NCBI GenBank assembly: GCA_944474755.1
Contig: OX104111.1
Coordinates: forward strand, 115,264,545 to 115,328,544
DNA from: Limnoperna fortunei
Lineage: Eukaryota > Mollusca > Bivalvia > Mytilida > Modiolidae
Length of the DNA: 64,000 nucleotides
Direction: 5' to 3'
The translations under genes and the position numbers were made by a program. The notes beneath the pieces are model-generated. The model was not told the origin of the DNA, searched no databases, and worked only from the letters and a program-made list of their open reading frames with translations. This document shows, in pieces, positions 1 to 11,167 of this stretch (positions within the stretch are counted from its first letter, which is position 1; each line of letters starts with the position of its first letter).

Positions 1-275
1 AAATACTTGTATATTGGACGAAACTGAATATGTTGATTTGGTAAACAAAGTTATACAAAATTTCAAAGCAAATAAAAAAAATATATAAATATAAAAACCC
101 TATGGGACCTTTTTAAAATTGAAATTAGAGAGTGTACAATTGCATATTGTAAGAAATGGTCAAAAATAAAAAAAGATGAATGAGATCAATTAGAAAAGAA
201 GCTAACAAAACTTAAATCTAAGGATTACATGAATGTTAAAGAAAATGAAGATCTTAAGAAAGAAATAATCTCAAC
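1..275 (+). pseudogene. Decayed L1/Tx1-like LINE fragment (region between endonuclease and RT)
   Basis: From about position 104 one frame reads TLWDLFKIEIRECTIAYCKK, runs into a TGA, and continues as a lysine/glutamate-rich helix (DQLEKKLTKLKSKDY). This resembles the lysine-rich linker that follows the endonuclease in L1/Tx1 LINE ORF2 proteins, of the type 'lWe..K..IR...I.Y.K'. The intact LINE at 27364-30243 has an equivalent segment (SYSSYKKRETERKENELKKE), but the two differ enough to be different families. The fragment starts before the window, has at least one stop, and fades near 275. No RT motifs follow. It is a dead remnant. Confidence 0.6.
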
Positions 276-1116
276 AGAAGTACCTCATAACAAATTCAAT
301 TATTCAATGTTGTATGAGTCTTCCTATTGGTCAGATGTTGGCCAGTGAGAATAAGAAAAGTAACTATTCCTCTTCTTAGGAAATAATGGATTCAGTCAAA
401 TTGAGGAGTCCAAGATATGGTAAATATTGAAAATGTCATCCTAAAAACCTGAGGAGTCAGAGATGTGCTTTTATCAGACCTCTCAAGTTGACTCCACATG
501 GATGTCAGTGGTTTCTCAGACTCCTGAATCTAATTAACATCAATAGTTAACCTTGGAGTTTCATGTAAGTTCCATTTTGTTTTGAAGAATTCCTTCAAAG
601 TAGTTATACCATACCATAAATTCTTTGTAAATTGTAGTGAAATACACAATCTGTATCATGCAGTGAATGCTTGAAATTGTCATAAAATATGATTGCTTAC
701 AAACACTGAGATGACAGTTGAATATAATTCAAAACTAGTTCGAAACACAGAGACAAATTTGTTAGGATTTAGGGTCGCCAAACCCTGATAGATAAAGTCG
801 CCAATACACAAATTATGTCGCCATTGTTGACCCTTTAAATAGACAAAATGAGGGCTGCAGAGAATTGCTTCCTGTTTCTCAAACTTGTTATTTTTTTTGA
901 CAATGTGCATATATTTGTATGTACTTGCATAGTGAACTAAAATATTGCAAAGCTATCAAAAATGCAATATGAATGCAAACTTATTTCATTTCATATGGGT
1001 GTTCTTCACATATTTAAAAGGAAAAAATTTCTATATTTCTGTATGTTTGGTTGTTTTTTCTTTTGCTATAACCTTATTATTAATTTTTTTTTAACAATTG
1101 CTTGGTTACTTTGTAG
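276..1116. other. AT-rich intergenic or intronic DNA
   Basis: I see no repeat boundary, RNA gene or convincing coding exon here. A 76-codon minus frame (680-910) has no recognisable motif and sits in ordinary AT-rich sequence. The stretch just before 1117 is T-rich and could serve as a polypyrimidine tract. Confidence 0.5.
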
Positions 1117-1204
1117 AACGACATTCTATTACCAAAGTGATGGAGAAAGAAAACCTAATTGAAGAGGATGTGGAGGAACAATTCCATAAAAATTACCTTT
1201 CATA
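1117..1204 (+). CDS. Putative terminal exon, unknown protein
   Basis: A T-rich tract ends in TTTGTAG at 1116. It is followed by a frame in phase 2 reading RHSITKVMEKENLIEEDVEE and ending QFHKNYLS before TAA. The peptide is charged and acidic, helix-like, with no family I recognise. Support is only the acceptor-like site, an open frame of 28 codons and an amino-acid mix that looks coding. No neighbouring exon was identified, so this could be chance. Confidence 0.2.
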
Positions 1205-1535
1205 AAGATGTATTGATGAGTAAGGACTTAATGTATCGATTTAAATAGAGAACATACAGTTAAGTCTGACTCTGGTATTTAAAACTTAAAAATATATATA
1301 TAATACAATGACACACACAAAACACTTACTTATAAAGAAGATAATGAATATTTATCACTATTTCACTAGCATCCAGCAGTAGGATTATTAACTCTCATAT
1401 GTGGAATTTGTTCATTCATTCTGTTAGCATGCACTTTGTAAATTAAGCATGCATAATGAATATTTAAATATATGTACATTCAAGATTTTACACAATGTAT
1501 TACTTAGCAATTGTTAATCGGGTGAACATTATATT

Positions 1536-1670
1536 TTATTCTGGTCTTAGACAGGGTATATAATGTCACATTCACGGCTTAGGATTTATATTCCATGAGC
1601 CGAAGGCGAATGGAATATACATCCTAAGTCGTGAATATGACATTATATACCCTGTCTAAGACCGGAATAA
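1536..1670. repeat. Long near-perfect palindrome
   Basis: The left arm starts TTATTCTGGTCTTAGACAGG and the right arm ends with its reverse complement (CCTGTCTAAGACCGGAATAA). The arms are about 60 nt each and meet at a loop containing GAGCCGAAGGCG. A few mismatches lie in the arms, including one T/C change near the tip. This is a fold-back or MITE-like unit that would extrude as a hairpin. No target duplication is obvious next to it. Confidence 0.85.
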
Positions 1671-2935
1671 CTATTATACATGTATTATAGCTCATATCTT
1701 ACATTAGGAATATTTTACGGGAAAAACAAATATTTAAGAAAGAACTATGTAGTGTAATTTCGTTTGGATACGTGATCAAGTTATCCGTATTTGTTTTTCA
1801 AAATATACATTTTAAGTGAATGCATAATATTAAAAAAAAAAATGCATTTTTATTAATAGTTTTTATAAAACAAAATTACACTCTGGAATTGGGCATATTA
1901 CGTTATTATTGATAAAATCAAAATATATTTAATAAATATTGGCTCTTATGGCACCCCATCATTTCTTTTATGACGCTTACACGATCAAGGCCCATTCGCG
2001 ATTTATAACCAAAGTTTATATAAAAACAAACTATATTTTTGTTGAACATCAAATTAATAAAAATAAGAAAACATTATTACATTTTAAATAACGAAAATTT
2101 ATCTTTTTTAAATATTAATCGTCTTCTGTTCAAAATATAACTCAATTGTATCCTTAAACTGGGAAGTGTCAAGGTAAAAGTTTGCGAAGCACTAAATTCA
2201 ATATTGGTGGAGCTTGTATTGGTTTTGATTGATGTGTGGATGTTGACGTTGATAAGTGAATTAAAAAAAGAAAACTTCTTATTGACGGTAATGTTACTTT
2301 GATGCCATTAAAATGAATATCATTTGATTTTGGACGATGGAAATCATAATGAATATCAACGGATTTTGACAATGTCTTGACTGAAGAATGCACGATGATA
2401 CAGTGCAGGTACATGTTTATTAACTTTTAGTGTGCTTGAGATCAAGTTTCTCGTTTGTTGATTTTGTACATTGACTCACTTTTATAGAGGACACAACAAA
2501 ATCATACGGGATTTGTGACCTGTGACTGACATTATTTACCCAGAACCACCCCCCTTTTTCCAGTCTTCTTTCGCTGATATTTGAGTAGATTTGTTTCTTA
2601 ATTTACTTCCCTTCTGTTATTTAAAGAAATATATATTACATATCATTTTATTTACGTCGTTTAAAACATGTTCGGGTAAGACATTGTTTCACTTGATTAC
2701 TTTTTCAATCAAAGCGGAACAAAAGTGCCATGATGATTTTTCTTTCCAGGGGCCCCATATGGGATAAAACTATGCTTTATGTATACAGCTGTAGACGTAT
2801 ACATAGCCTGATGTATACGGCTTGCTAACCAATCAGAATGCAAGGTTTTTATGTGAGCTATAATATACATATATATACATAAGTACTTGTATCTGTACCT
2901 ACCAGTATCTATATTTTCTTAGGGCCCTATTGTAA
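1671..2935. other. AT-rich non-coding stretch
   Basis: No gene is recognised. Poly-A and T runs are common. Around 2770-2830 the word GTATAC recurs (GTATACAGC, CGTATACATAG, TGTATACGG) and makes an imperfect hairpin. The 81-codon minus frame at 2169-2414 shows no motif. Confidence 0.4.
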
Positions 2936-3990
2936 TCGGACTGTCCATCCATGCCTATAACTTTTTGGCCGGGTTGCACTATGTGCAAACTTGGGTTATA
3001 GTATGGTGAAGTTTGGACTGCGGGTGGGCAGAGAAAATAGGGTTCCTATATTGTGTAATCAACTCCTCCTAAAGTTTTCAACTGAGATCTCTGAAACTTC
3101 ACAGAAAGATTGCACATGTATTGAAGGTTTGACCTTCTGTTATGGAAGTGTTCAAGTATTTTTTTCCTAATTTTCCAGACTTGGGAACTTAGTTAATATT
3201 TACAACATTTGCACAAGATGGTACCTGTTTTGTGTAATCATTTCCTCCTACATTTTTTTACACAGGCCACGAACCTTGTCAAATAAATTGTAAACTATTT
3301 TCCATTTATTAAGGCACTTGCTTGGCAACAAGGCAATTTCAGACTTTGTCAACTTTTTTTGTATTTTGATATTGGCTTTTGATATTAGGTATATGGGTAG
3401 ATAATTTCGAAGCGATGTATCTCCTACCAGGGTTGATGACCTTTGAACTTGAACTTTGACCTCAAGGTATCATTATTATTTTCTGTATCACAAATTCGTG
3501 TCAGGGCTGTAAATTTTTTCTCTTTTGTGGTAAGCTTTTGATATTTGGCATCTTGGTAAATCATTTCAAGGCGATGTGTCAGGTACCATGTTTGGTGACC
3601 TTTGACCTTGAACTGACCTCCAGGTTGCGTTATTGCTTGTTGAATGTGATAGTAACCAGGCTGTCATTTGTTTTCCTTTGAGGTAGGCTTTTGATATTTG
3701 GAATGTGTGTAGATCATTTAAAAGCAACATGCCAAGTTCAATGATTGGTGACCTTAAACCATGAACTTTGACCTCAGCTTTAAGGTGTATTACTGTCTGA
3801 ATGACCAATACATGTCCGGACTTGTATGTATTTCTCTTTTGCTTTTGATGTTTGGCATGTGGGTTGATCTTTTCAAGGCAGTGTATTGCATACATTGTTG
3901 ATGACCATTGACCTTGAACTTGGACCTCAAGGCCACAATACTTTCTGAATGACAAATTCATGCCTGTGCTTTAAGTGTTTTCTCTTTAGA
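2936..3990. repeat. Dispersed repeat with ~155-bp tandem monomers
   Basis: The first part (about 2936-3270) resembles a family seen at 14020-14400 and 22560-22990 (words such as AACTCCTCCTA and GAAACTTCACAGA). From about 3377 four tandem monomers follow, each with TTTTGATATTTGG or a close variant near 3377, 3535, 3690 and 3842, and each with a block built from TGACCT and GAACTT half-sites. Spacing is about 152-158 bp. The block is non-coding. The 131-codon minus frame at 3566-3961 is an artefact of the repeat. Confidence 0.75.
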
Positions 3991-4334
3991 GGTAGCCAAA
4001 AATAGTTGTAAAACTAAATTGACATCGAATGAAAAATAATGAAAAATGTTAATGGTAGCTTACTCGACTTTCGGCAATGAAAATGTCTTTCTTGGTGTAG
4101 CGCTTGATTTGATTGAAACATCTGTATATTATTTTTTGCGGAATTTTTCCTTTACAGAAATAAATGCAAGATGTTTTAAGTTGTCACTTTGCTTTACATT
4201 ACTGAATGAAGGAAAATCGACAACATTTCAGTGGGTGGCCACATGAGTCAAAATATTCGGACAAGTGATGTTTTCATTCGGACAAGTAAATTTTGATAGA
4301 TACTTTTCCAAAGGAAAAGTTTTTAAAAAAATAT

Positions 4335-5035
4335 TCTCTAATTTTTGCGTTATATTCAAACCCCTTGACTGGTGTGGAAAATGTTCTCGACACTAGTGAA
4401 AATGCGGTTCTCAGCAGTCGATTAGTTTAAAATAAAAATGAGGGGCCTCGGTGGCCGAGTGGTCAAGGTAGTTCGTCTACTATTGATCACATGGTCTGTC
4501 AACACTGAAATTGGGGGTTCAATTCTCACTGCAGGCAGGGTGTACTAGACTCCAATCTTAATTGACAAGGATTGCCAGTTTTCCTACCGCAGGTCGGGGG
4601 TTTTCTCCGGGTACTCCGGCTTCCTACCCCAATAAAACTGGACGCCATGATATAGCTGAAAAATTGCTGAAAGTGGCGTTAAACATCATCAAACAAACAA
4701 CAAACAATAAAATAAAAACGTCATAATAAAGAACTAATGACGTCATAATCAACACACTTTTCATTTACCTTTTATTCAAGTCATGAAGGTAAAAATGGGA
4801 TTGGGAGAATTTATATTAAATTTCGCAAATTTACTACTTTTTAAAAAATTAGAGAAACAAAATCTTACATAAGTACTCTTGGATTATCGGATTTCTCCGA
4901 TCTCGATAGCTAAATTATGGAAATTTAAGTACTCGCCAAGGATCGGACTTAAAATTCCATAATTTAACCGTCTTGATTGTAGTAATCAGATAATCCACTC
5001 ATTCCAAAGTAAGATCCTATATTTATCAAGACCTG
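4335..5035. repeat. Fold-back dispersed repeat, copy 1 (interrupted by a SINE)
   Basis: This copy is homologous to 15484-15890 in the same order: CTCTAATTTT start, a TGTGGAAAA block, GACGTCAT-like words, TTCGCAAATTTACTACTTTT, and then a palindrome of roughly 75-nt arms (about 4859-5028) that contains GGATTATCGGATTTCTCC and its inverted partner. A SINE at 4441-4707 splits it. The other copy lacks that insertion. Confidence 0.8.
4441..4707 (+). mobile_element. tRNA-derived SINE, family 1, full length
   Basis: The 5' head carries a pol III A-box-like TGGCCGAGTGG and a B-box-like GGTTCAATTCT. The body continues through CAGGGTGTACTAGACTCCAA and AATAAAACTGGACGCCATGA, and ends in GCTGAAAGTGGCGTTAAACA with a CAAA-type tail. 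It interrupts the fold-back repeat at 4335-5035. The flanks carry a 12-bp duplication with one mismatch, AAAATAAAAATG before and AAAATAAAAACG after. Length is about 267 bp, as in the other intact copies in this window. Confidence 0.9.
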
Positions 5036-5186
5036 CAATAGGCTGCTTCTAAAAAAAATAATAGCTGTAGATAATTAAAATTTAGGCCAGTTTTACCAAC
5101 AAATGGAAAAGGGAGTGGTATAGTGTAGATAGGGCAACTGTTTGAAACTACAAGACAGTTGCTTTGTCAAGTAAAATTTGTCCTGG

Positions 5187-5445
5187 TTTTTGTAGCTCAT
5201 CAAATGTCAATATGAGCTATTGGCATCACTTAGTGTCTAGAGTCTGGTGCCTGTCATCTGATGTTTGGCATCTGTGGTGAGATAATTTTTATATTTTTAA
5301 TCTTCTTGAGAACTACTGAACAGAATTGAAAAGATTCATGTACTATTGTTCATGTACCTGTCAACACTGAGATTGCAGGTTCAAAATTCACTGTGCAGAG
5401 TGTTCTGGATTTTAATCTTATTTGACAAGTAGTGCCAGTTGTTCA
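5187..5445 (+). repeat. Degenerate AGCTCA-family fragment followed by a degenerate SINE fragment
   Basis: Positions 5193-5345 keep the order TAGCTCAT...ATGAGCTATTGGCATCACTT...AATCTTCTTGAGAAC of the AGCTCACC family. From about 5345 the text follows family-1 SINE (CTGTCAACACTGAGATTGCA, then TTGACAAG and TGCCAGTTG) but lacks both ends. Both are old. Confidence 0.6.
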
Positions 5446-5515
5446 TTAATTCAGTTAAAGATGATTTTTTATGTCACAATTGTATGTAGGTAATAACCTT
5501 TTTTCAGAATAAGAC

Positions 5516-5581
5516 ATCAAGGAAATTGAAAAAGTTGTGAACTTGCTATCGAAAGGAGAAGATTGGAGAGCTTTCAAGTCA
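5516..5581 (+). CDS. Putative internal exon, unknown protein
   Basis: An acceptor-like TTTTTTCAG ends at 5516 and a donor-like CAG/GTAAAT lies at 5581/5582. Between them one frame reads DIKEIEKVVNLLSKGEDWRA then FKS, about 23 codons. A TAA lies in this frame immediately after the CAG, so the true acceptor would have to be a few bases later (for example after AATAAG) or the exon is false. The GEDWR motif recalls the end of a death-domain helix, but this is far too little to call. Confidence 0.25.
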
Positions 5582-5604
5582 GGTAAATGTAATTTGAAAT
5601 TGGT

Positions 5605-6160
5605 ATGAACCACACATTTGTATACCCTGCCCTCAGTATAGTCCAGCTGTCATTCCGTCTGTCTGTGCCTCTGTGGTTTCCAGATGATAACTTGAAAGCG
5701 CATCAACATATTTTGGTTAAACTTTGCACAGCTGTTAAGACCTATAAAATGAAGATCAAGTTTGATTTTCAGCACAATCCAATTTGTAGTTTTCGACTTG
5801 GGTCAATTAAAATTTTTTTCAGTCATCAGTTGGTGGTTTCCAGATGATAACTTGAAAATGCTTTCAACAGATTTTGTTTAAACTTTGCACAGCTGTTAAG
5901 TACTGCTATAAAATAGATATCAAGTTCAATATTCAGCACAATCCAATTTGTAGTTTTTGCAATTTTTTTCATAGGTCCAAGGTCAATATAAAAATCGTCT
6001 TCTGAGAAGAGCTGTGGTCCTATAGGGTGATTTGTAATTAGAAAAATGTGTTCATCAATAAAAAAAACAATGCAACGTGGTGGGGTATCATATAATGTCC
6101 CATTAAATGCCCTAGGTGGGGTATCATATAATGTCCCATTAAATGCCCTATTTTTAATTA
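5605..6160 (+). repeat. GCCCCGCCAC-family repeat, 5'-truncated
   Basis: Shared words with 19155-19545 and 48073-48370 are TTTCCAGATGATAACTTGAA, TTTGCACAGCTGTTAAG, ATAAAATGAAGATCAAGTT, TTCAGCACAATCC and TGGGGTATCATATAATGTCC. The terminal hairpin seen in the other copies is missing. Part of the middle is present twice (near 5670 and 5840). A 37-bp stretch ending AATGCCCTA is tandemly duplicated at about 6078-6150. The reading frames here are repeat shadows. Confidence 0.75.
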
Positions 6161-6382
6161 CTTGTTGCCCACAAGTAAATTTGGAAAGTAAATCCAGAAT
6201 TGCCTACCCTTACGATTTTGGCGTAAGGCTCTCGATTTTTAAGGCCATTTTACCCAATTACGATTTTTACTATATTCCTTACGATTGTTCAAAAATCCAG
6301 ATTTTTTCATTTCCGTTCCGTCATGTTTTGTTTGAATCTGTTTATTATCTTTACATTGCCATTTCCGCTTCCTGTTTCATCT

Positions 6383-6830
6383 CCCATAGGTTACAATAAA
6401 CCAATTATTTGTTTACATTACACCGGGAAATTTTTTATAGTAATCAGAAGACAGTAATCAGAAGAAAATACATGGATGCATCTGATTGGATGTTTGGGTT
6501 CTAAAAATAGCAAAATTTAAAAATAGAGACATAATTGATTGAAAATCTTCTATATTTGGGGGAACATTTATAAGACCTTTTATTTAAAAAGGAGGGAGGT
6601 TAGACAGTTTGTTAGCTTCATTCAGTGCTGATTTTTCACCCAAAATATTCGGTCATTTTTGCCGCACGACCTACATTTTTTTATTTGTTAATAATGTAGT
6701 CTAGCATTTCAACTTACACAAGCAACTGCTTTCTTGGGTTTAATTTGAGAGGATTTTCACAAATAAAATCTTAATTGCAGGTACCCCATATGGAAGATGC
6801 AATGTACAGTTGGTTTATTGTAATATATAG
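6383..6830. repeat. Internal direct duplication, first copy
   Basis: The segment from ATAGGTTACAATAAACCAAT to AGTTGGTTTATTGTAA recurs at 7683-8895 in the same orientation with high identity. This copy contains the uninterrupted CCTACATTTTTTTATTTGTT. It therefore gives the empty site for the insertion in the second copy. Confidence 0.85.
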
Positions 6831-7682
6831 GGAGACTGGATTTTTTTCATTATACTTGATTCATTTATCCATTGTTAATTTTCACATGCGTTTTCGTCAC
6901 ATAATGACAAGTTATATGTACAGATTGCTCATTTAAAACTACGTGTTAAAAAAATTTAGTCTATGTCTGAAAATACGCATTTCTGAATAGGAAAACTAGG
7001 GGGGGCTACAAAGAGGAGTTTGTAAGGCCTGTTAAATAACGATTGCTACTGCTTTTTAGCAATAAAATTGTACCACACATTTAAAAGCAGCGTTTGACAC
7101 CAAAAAGAATAATTTTACGCTTTGATTAAGTTTGTAAGCCAACTTTTTGGCCTTCACTAATTTTCGGCCGAATGTAATTTTCTGAGTTTCAAACGTTGTA
7201 TGCTGTGTTTACGATTGACACCAACTCTCTAAAATTGTAATGTAGTTATCTTCAGCAGGACTACTTGTGACAAACAAACATATAATTAGACCCATCAAAT
7301 AGTATCAATGTTTGTTATAGTCTGTTTCAAAAATGTTGATGTTCACAAATTCCATGAATTTTCGTTTTCGGCCTATAAATATTTTTCCGAGGAAAGATGT
7401 TAAAGAAGAATATTATCCCAGGCGTGATCTGTGTATCAAATAGACAAATAACAACTGAAAACAACAACGATAACTCGCATAGTACTAAACAGCAACAACT
7501 TATTGCAAAAAAAAAACCCTTGAAAAAAGCGTGCTATTTTGAGAGAGGATGGCCTCCTGAAAATTCAAATAGACTAACAACCCTTGAAGATAACTTTATT
7601 TCATTTTGGTAAATACGTGGATATTGTCCAAGGATGATGCCTCAACGTTTTGGACTGATGCGGACTATTTTAGTGCTTTCTA

Positions 7683-8895
7683 TAGGTTACAATAAATCAA
7701 TTATTTGTTTACATTACCATGATTACACCAGAAAATTTTTGAACCCAAGGTAGTAATCAGAAGAAAATACATGGATGCATCTGATTGGATGTTGGGGTTC
7801 TGAAAATAGCAAAATTTAAAAATAAAGACATAATTGATTGAAAATCTTCTATATTTGGGGAACATTTATAAGAGCCGGGAAAATATAGTGTTTTTTTTAA
7901 AAAAGGGGGGAGGTTAGACAGTTTGTTAGTTTCATTCAGTGCTGATTTTTCACCCAAAATTTTCTGTCATTTTTGCCACAGAACCTACATTTTTTATACC
8001 CCCGCTCGACAGAGTCTGGGTATATAGTGGTCCTCATGTCCATCTGTTCGTTTGTCCACATTTGGTTTCTGGATGATAATTTAAAAAGTTAACATCTGAT
8101 TTAAATGAAACTTTGGGATATTGTTATATATCAGGTTCGTAAGAAGCCTATTGATTTGGGGGGAAATCTGTCAAATTTCAAGGTCACAGTCCATGAAAAA
8201 CGTTAAAAATTGTAACAAAAAAGTTGTTTCTGGACAATAACTCAAAAAGTTTGCATTCAATTTGAATGAAAATTTGGGATATTGTTATATATCAGGTTGG
8301 TATAAAGCCTATTGATTTTGGGGGAAATCCGTCAAGTTTCAAGGTCACAGTCCACGAAAAACGTTAGAATTTTTACAAAAAGTTGTTTCTGGATGATAAC
8401 TCTAAAAGTTTGCATGTGATTTGAATGAAACTTTAGGATATTGTTAAATATCCGGATGATAAAAAGCCTATCAATTTTGGGGGGGAATCCGTCAAATTTC
8501 TAAGTTGCAGTAGGCAAAAACTTAAAAAACATTTTAGAAAAAAAGTTGTTTCTGGACAATAACTCAAAAAGTTTGCATCCGATTTGAATGAAACTGGGAT
8601 ATTGTTATATATTATGTTGGTAAGAAGCCTATTGATTATGCGGGAAATGCGTCAAATTTCAAGGTCAGAATCCGCGAAAAACTTTAGAAATGTTTATAAA
8701 AGCAGGGGTATCAGTGATCACTAGATCAACTTTGGCTAGTTTATTTGTTAATATTATTGTCTAACATTTAAACTTTCACAAGCAACTGCTTTCGAGGGTT
8801 TAATTTGAGAGGATTTTCACACATACAATCTTACTTGCAGGTACCCCATATGGAGATGGAATGTTAAATAGTTGGTTTATTGTAAATTTGAAAAT
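7683..8895. repeat. Internal direct duplication, second copy, interrupted
   Basis: Outer parts 7683-7995 and 8740-8895 align to 6383-6830. A block of about 744 bp is inserted at CCTACATTTTT / TTTATTTGTT. The longest minus frame here (7757-7957) lies inside the duplicated text and is not supported as a gene. Confidence 0.85.
7996..8739. mobile_element. ATACCCCC-type repeat insertion with ~161-bp core monomers
   Basis: The insert begins TATACCCCCGCTCGACAGAG and ends after AGCAGGGGTATCAGTGATCA...TTTGGCTAG. The near-terminal ATACCCC-GC and GC-GGGGTAT words form short imperfect inverted ends. Inside are four tandem monomers starting GTTTCTGGATGATAA or GTTTCTGGACAATAA near 8064, 8226, 8386 and 8548, a spacing of about 161 bp. 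Bivalve 'pearl'-type elements are known for core repeats of similar length. Whether this belongs to them is an inference. Confidence 0.75.
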
Positions 8896-9123
8896 TTTGT
8901 GTTTAAATTCAAGCTTGAGGGACTAGTTTAAAATATACAGCTTAAAACACATTGAATTTGATTTGTATTTGTTTAAAACTAAAGACAACAAAAATATGCA
9001 GTTTCTACAATATATATTACTAGCCTTTTAACACTCAATATAAGCTTTACTATTTTTTACCTCAAATTACTATTTTTGGGGGAGTGCCTTACTATTTTTG
9101 CCTGAAAGGGGTAGGCAAGTCTG

Positions 9124-9964
9124 CATTAGCTGTCAATTAGTCTGTCATGGTGATGTCTATTTATTTTCATTAACTTGAGGCATTTGTGGAACTGTTGTAC
9201 CTTTTTTTCATTTTATGGGCTTGTCAACCCTTATTGGGGATAAAATATGTCTCAACTTAATGTTACTCGGCACACCATTTGCTATTATTTCTGAAAGTTG
9301 GAAAGGCAAGAGTTTCTCATATTTTTCAAATGTACATATCATGTCAAAAAAATTTATGTCCGAGAAATTCCAAATAGGTAGATTTATGTTTTCGCTCATA
9401 AGCCAAGATATTGTAACAGTGCAGTAAATCAAGTATTATCATTAATTTAATGGTTCCTTATTGACACATTCTTGTTTTGACCCATATTGTAGCCTTAATT
9501 AATAATATTATAGCTGGCGACAATATATATGCAGCCCTTTACAATACTTTGAAAATTAATAGGTCTCTAGATCTTTGCACTAAGGCTAGGGGTGAACTAT
9601 CGTTGGTTGCAATCAATTAAACATGTTAACTAGAGTGTTTATATTGTCCTCATGGCTTAATTGCTACTTGACCTTTGACCCGCGGTCTTGAAAAATAAAA
9701 CCTTTCTAGGCATTTACCAAGTCTAGATGTGTACCAAATTTGGTTATAATCCATTGAACCATGTTTGCTTTATAGTGTTAAAAAGAATCAACATTCCAAA
9801 AAGAATACTATAAATTCAAATTTAACCATGACTATTGCACCTTAATACTCAATAGGCTTTGGATAAATAATAGGTCTATATATTTGTGTACAAAATTAGG
9901 TTAAAATCCATTTAAAGCTGTTGACTAAAATGTTCAGAAGAAAATGTTACAGTTGAGTTACCCT
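9124..9964. other. AT-rich intergenic or intronic DNA
   Basis: No recognised gene or element. Overlapping frames on both strands at 9208-9432 are mutual shadows with no motif. Around 9690-9790 the text (TGTACCAAATTTGGTTATAA) resembles decayed repeat sequence common in molluscs, but no boundary can be set. Confidence 0.4.
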
Positions 9965-10234
9965 GGTACAATATCCATTAGTTGCCGAGTGGTTAATCTA
10001 CTTTGTCTGCTATTGATCAGGTGGTCTGTCAACACTGAGATTGCAGGTTCCAGTCTCACTGGGGGCAGGGTGTACTCGACTCCAATCTTAATTGACGAGC
10101 ATTGCCAGTATTCCTATCAAAGGTCATGGGTTTCCTACTGGTACTCTGGCTTCCTCCCCCAATAAAAACTGGATGCCATGATATAGCTGAAAAGTTGCTG
10201 ATATACAAACATACAAACAAACAAAAAACAAACA
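9965..10234 (+). mobile_element. tRNA-derived SINE, family 1, old copy
   Basis: The A-box-like TTGCCGAGTGG lies near 9982 and the B-box region reads GCAGGTTCCAGTCTCACTG. The CAGGGTGTACTCGACTCC block, the AATAAAAACTGGATGCCATG block and a tail of CAAACAAAC type follow. The GTGGCGTTAAAC segment before the tail is lost, and the 5' GGGGCCTC is unrecognisable. Short frames here are shadows. Confidence 0.8.
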
Positions 10235-11167
10235 ATATATCTCTTCTCAACTTTAGTGGATATATTGCACTGTGTTACCAAGTTTTCTATAGAAAAAAAT
10301 CAATTTCTTAATCTCTTGGGTTTTGTTGGCATGTGTCGTTTACCAAATATCAATATACTCTATTTTTGTTTATGCATAGTATGACAAAATACTCCCTTGC
10401 TTCAACCAATTTAAAATAATGTCTGCATTCTCAGGCTACCCCTTTTTTCCTGCATAACATTTCTTTTTCATTCATATCCTTTATTGTGTTGCATTGATGA
10501 GGGCAGATAAAAAATTCTGCACTGGTTCATATGTGTCTGAATAGGCAAATAATAGTCTCACGGTAGAAAACAGGGAAATGTGTTAAATCTTTGCCTACTT
10601 ATATTTGGCTCATATGTACTTTGCACAAATTGTTTTTTGTTAAAATTTCGGGAAACAGTTGAATAATAAACCTAACCGACATCAAGAAAAATATATTACT
10701 CACACAATCACAACCCTGGTTAATAAAAGATAAAATTCTCATGTAGATAGTAAAATTCCTTTAACCACATCCTGTAAAAACCTTTTCAACCTGGAACAAC
10801 AAGAAATCTCACTCATGATTTACTTGTCATCACATTTAGTGGAGCATTATTGAGAATACCAGCTGTGTGTCTGCATCTGTATTTTTGTAATTTGAGAAAA
10901 GGCCTATTTTTCAATGTTTAAACAGATTTAATTTTCTATTTTGAAAATAAACATTTAACACTGATAAAATCCCATGGGTTTTAAAAGTTTAATGTATTTT
11001 ATAGATCAATTTTCAATTGAATAGTTGAAAACTCCAAAAATATCTTTCTGTAAAAATTTGTGGAGGCAAATTTTATCTATTATTATTTTTGTGCAAAGCA
11101 TGCACAAATGAAAGTCTCTTTTGTGTTTGGTACTAGCTTCAATTTATTTAAAGTGTATTTTCTTCAG
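10235..11167. other. AT-rich non-coding stretch
   Basis: I find no repeat boundary, RNA gene or exon. The last 20 bases (AAAGTGTATTTTCTTCAG) form a plausible 3' splice site for the candidate exon at 11168. Confidence 0.4.

Larger units (their letters stand above)
6195..9123. mobile_element. TIR DNA element, family A, copy 1 (large, internally duplicated)
   Basis: The left end is CAGAATTGCCTACCCTTACG and the right end is GGGGTAGGCAAGTCTG, matching the 13-bp CAGACTTGCCTAC inverted ends of the second copy at 50057-51380 with one left-end change. About 190 bp next to the left end (CCTTACGATTTTGGCGTAAGG onward) and about 230 bp next to the right end (GAGTGCCTTACTATTTTTGC) match that copy in the same order. 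The interior is larger: a roughly 450-bp segment occurs twice (6383-6830 and 7683-8895), with about 850 bp between. No target duplication is visible. No transposase frame was found, so it is non-autonomous. The 71-codon frame at 7397-7612 (starting MLKKNIIPGV) has no recognised domain. Confidence 0.7.

Noticed and set aside
3566..3961. 131-codon minus frame
   Set aside because: Lies wholly within tandem dispersed-repeat monomers and repeats its own motifs with the monomer period.
4441..4520. Functional tRNA gene at the SINE head
   Set aside because: A and B boxes are present but the acceptor stem and cloverleaf do not close, and the sequence continues into a SINE body. The same applies to 19736, 38333, 38728 and 40205.
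4738..4745. CRE-like TGACGTCA
   Set aside because: It lies in the fold-back repeat, and the second copy of that repeat has lost it (TGACGTAA), so there is no sign of a conserved function.
6046..6399. 117-codon + frame with a doubled GGVSYNVPLNAL
   Set aside because: The doubling is the 37-bp tandem duplication in a dispersed repeat; the rest is the end of TIR family A.
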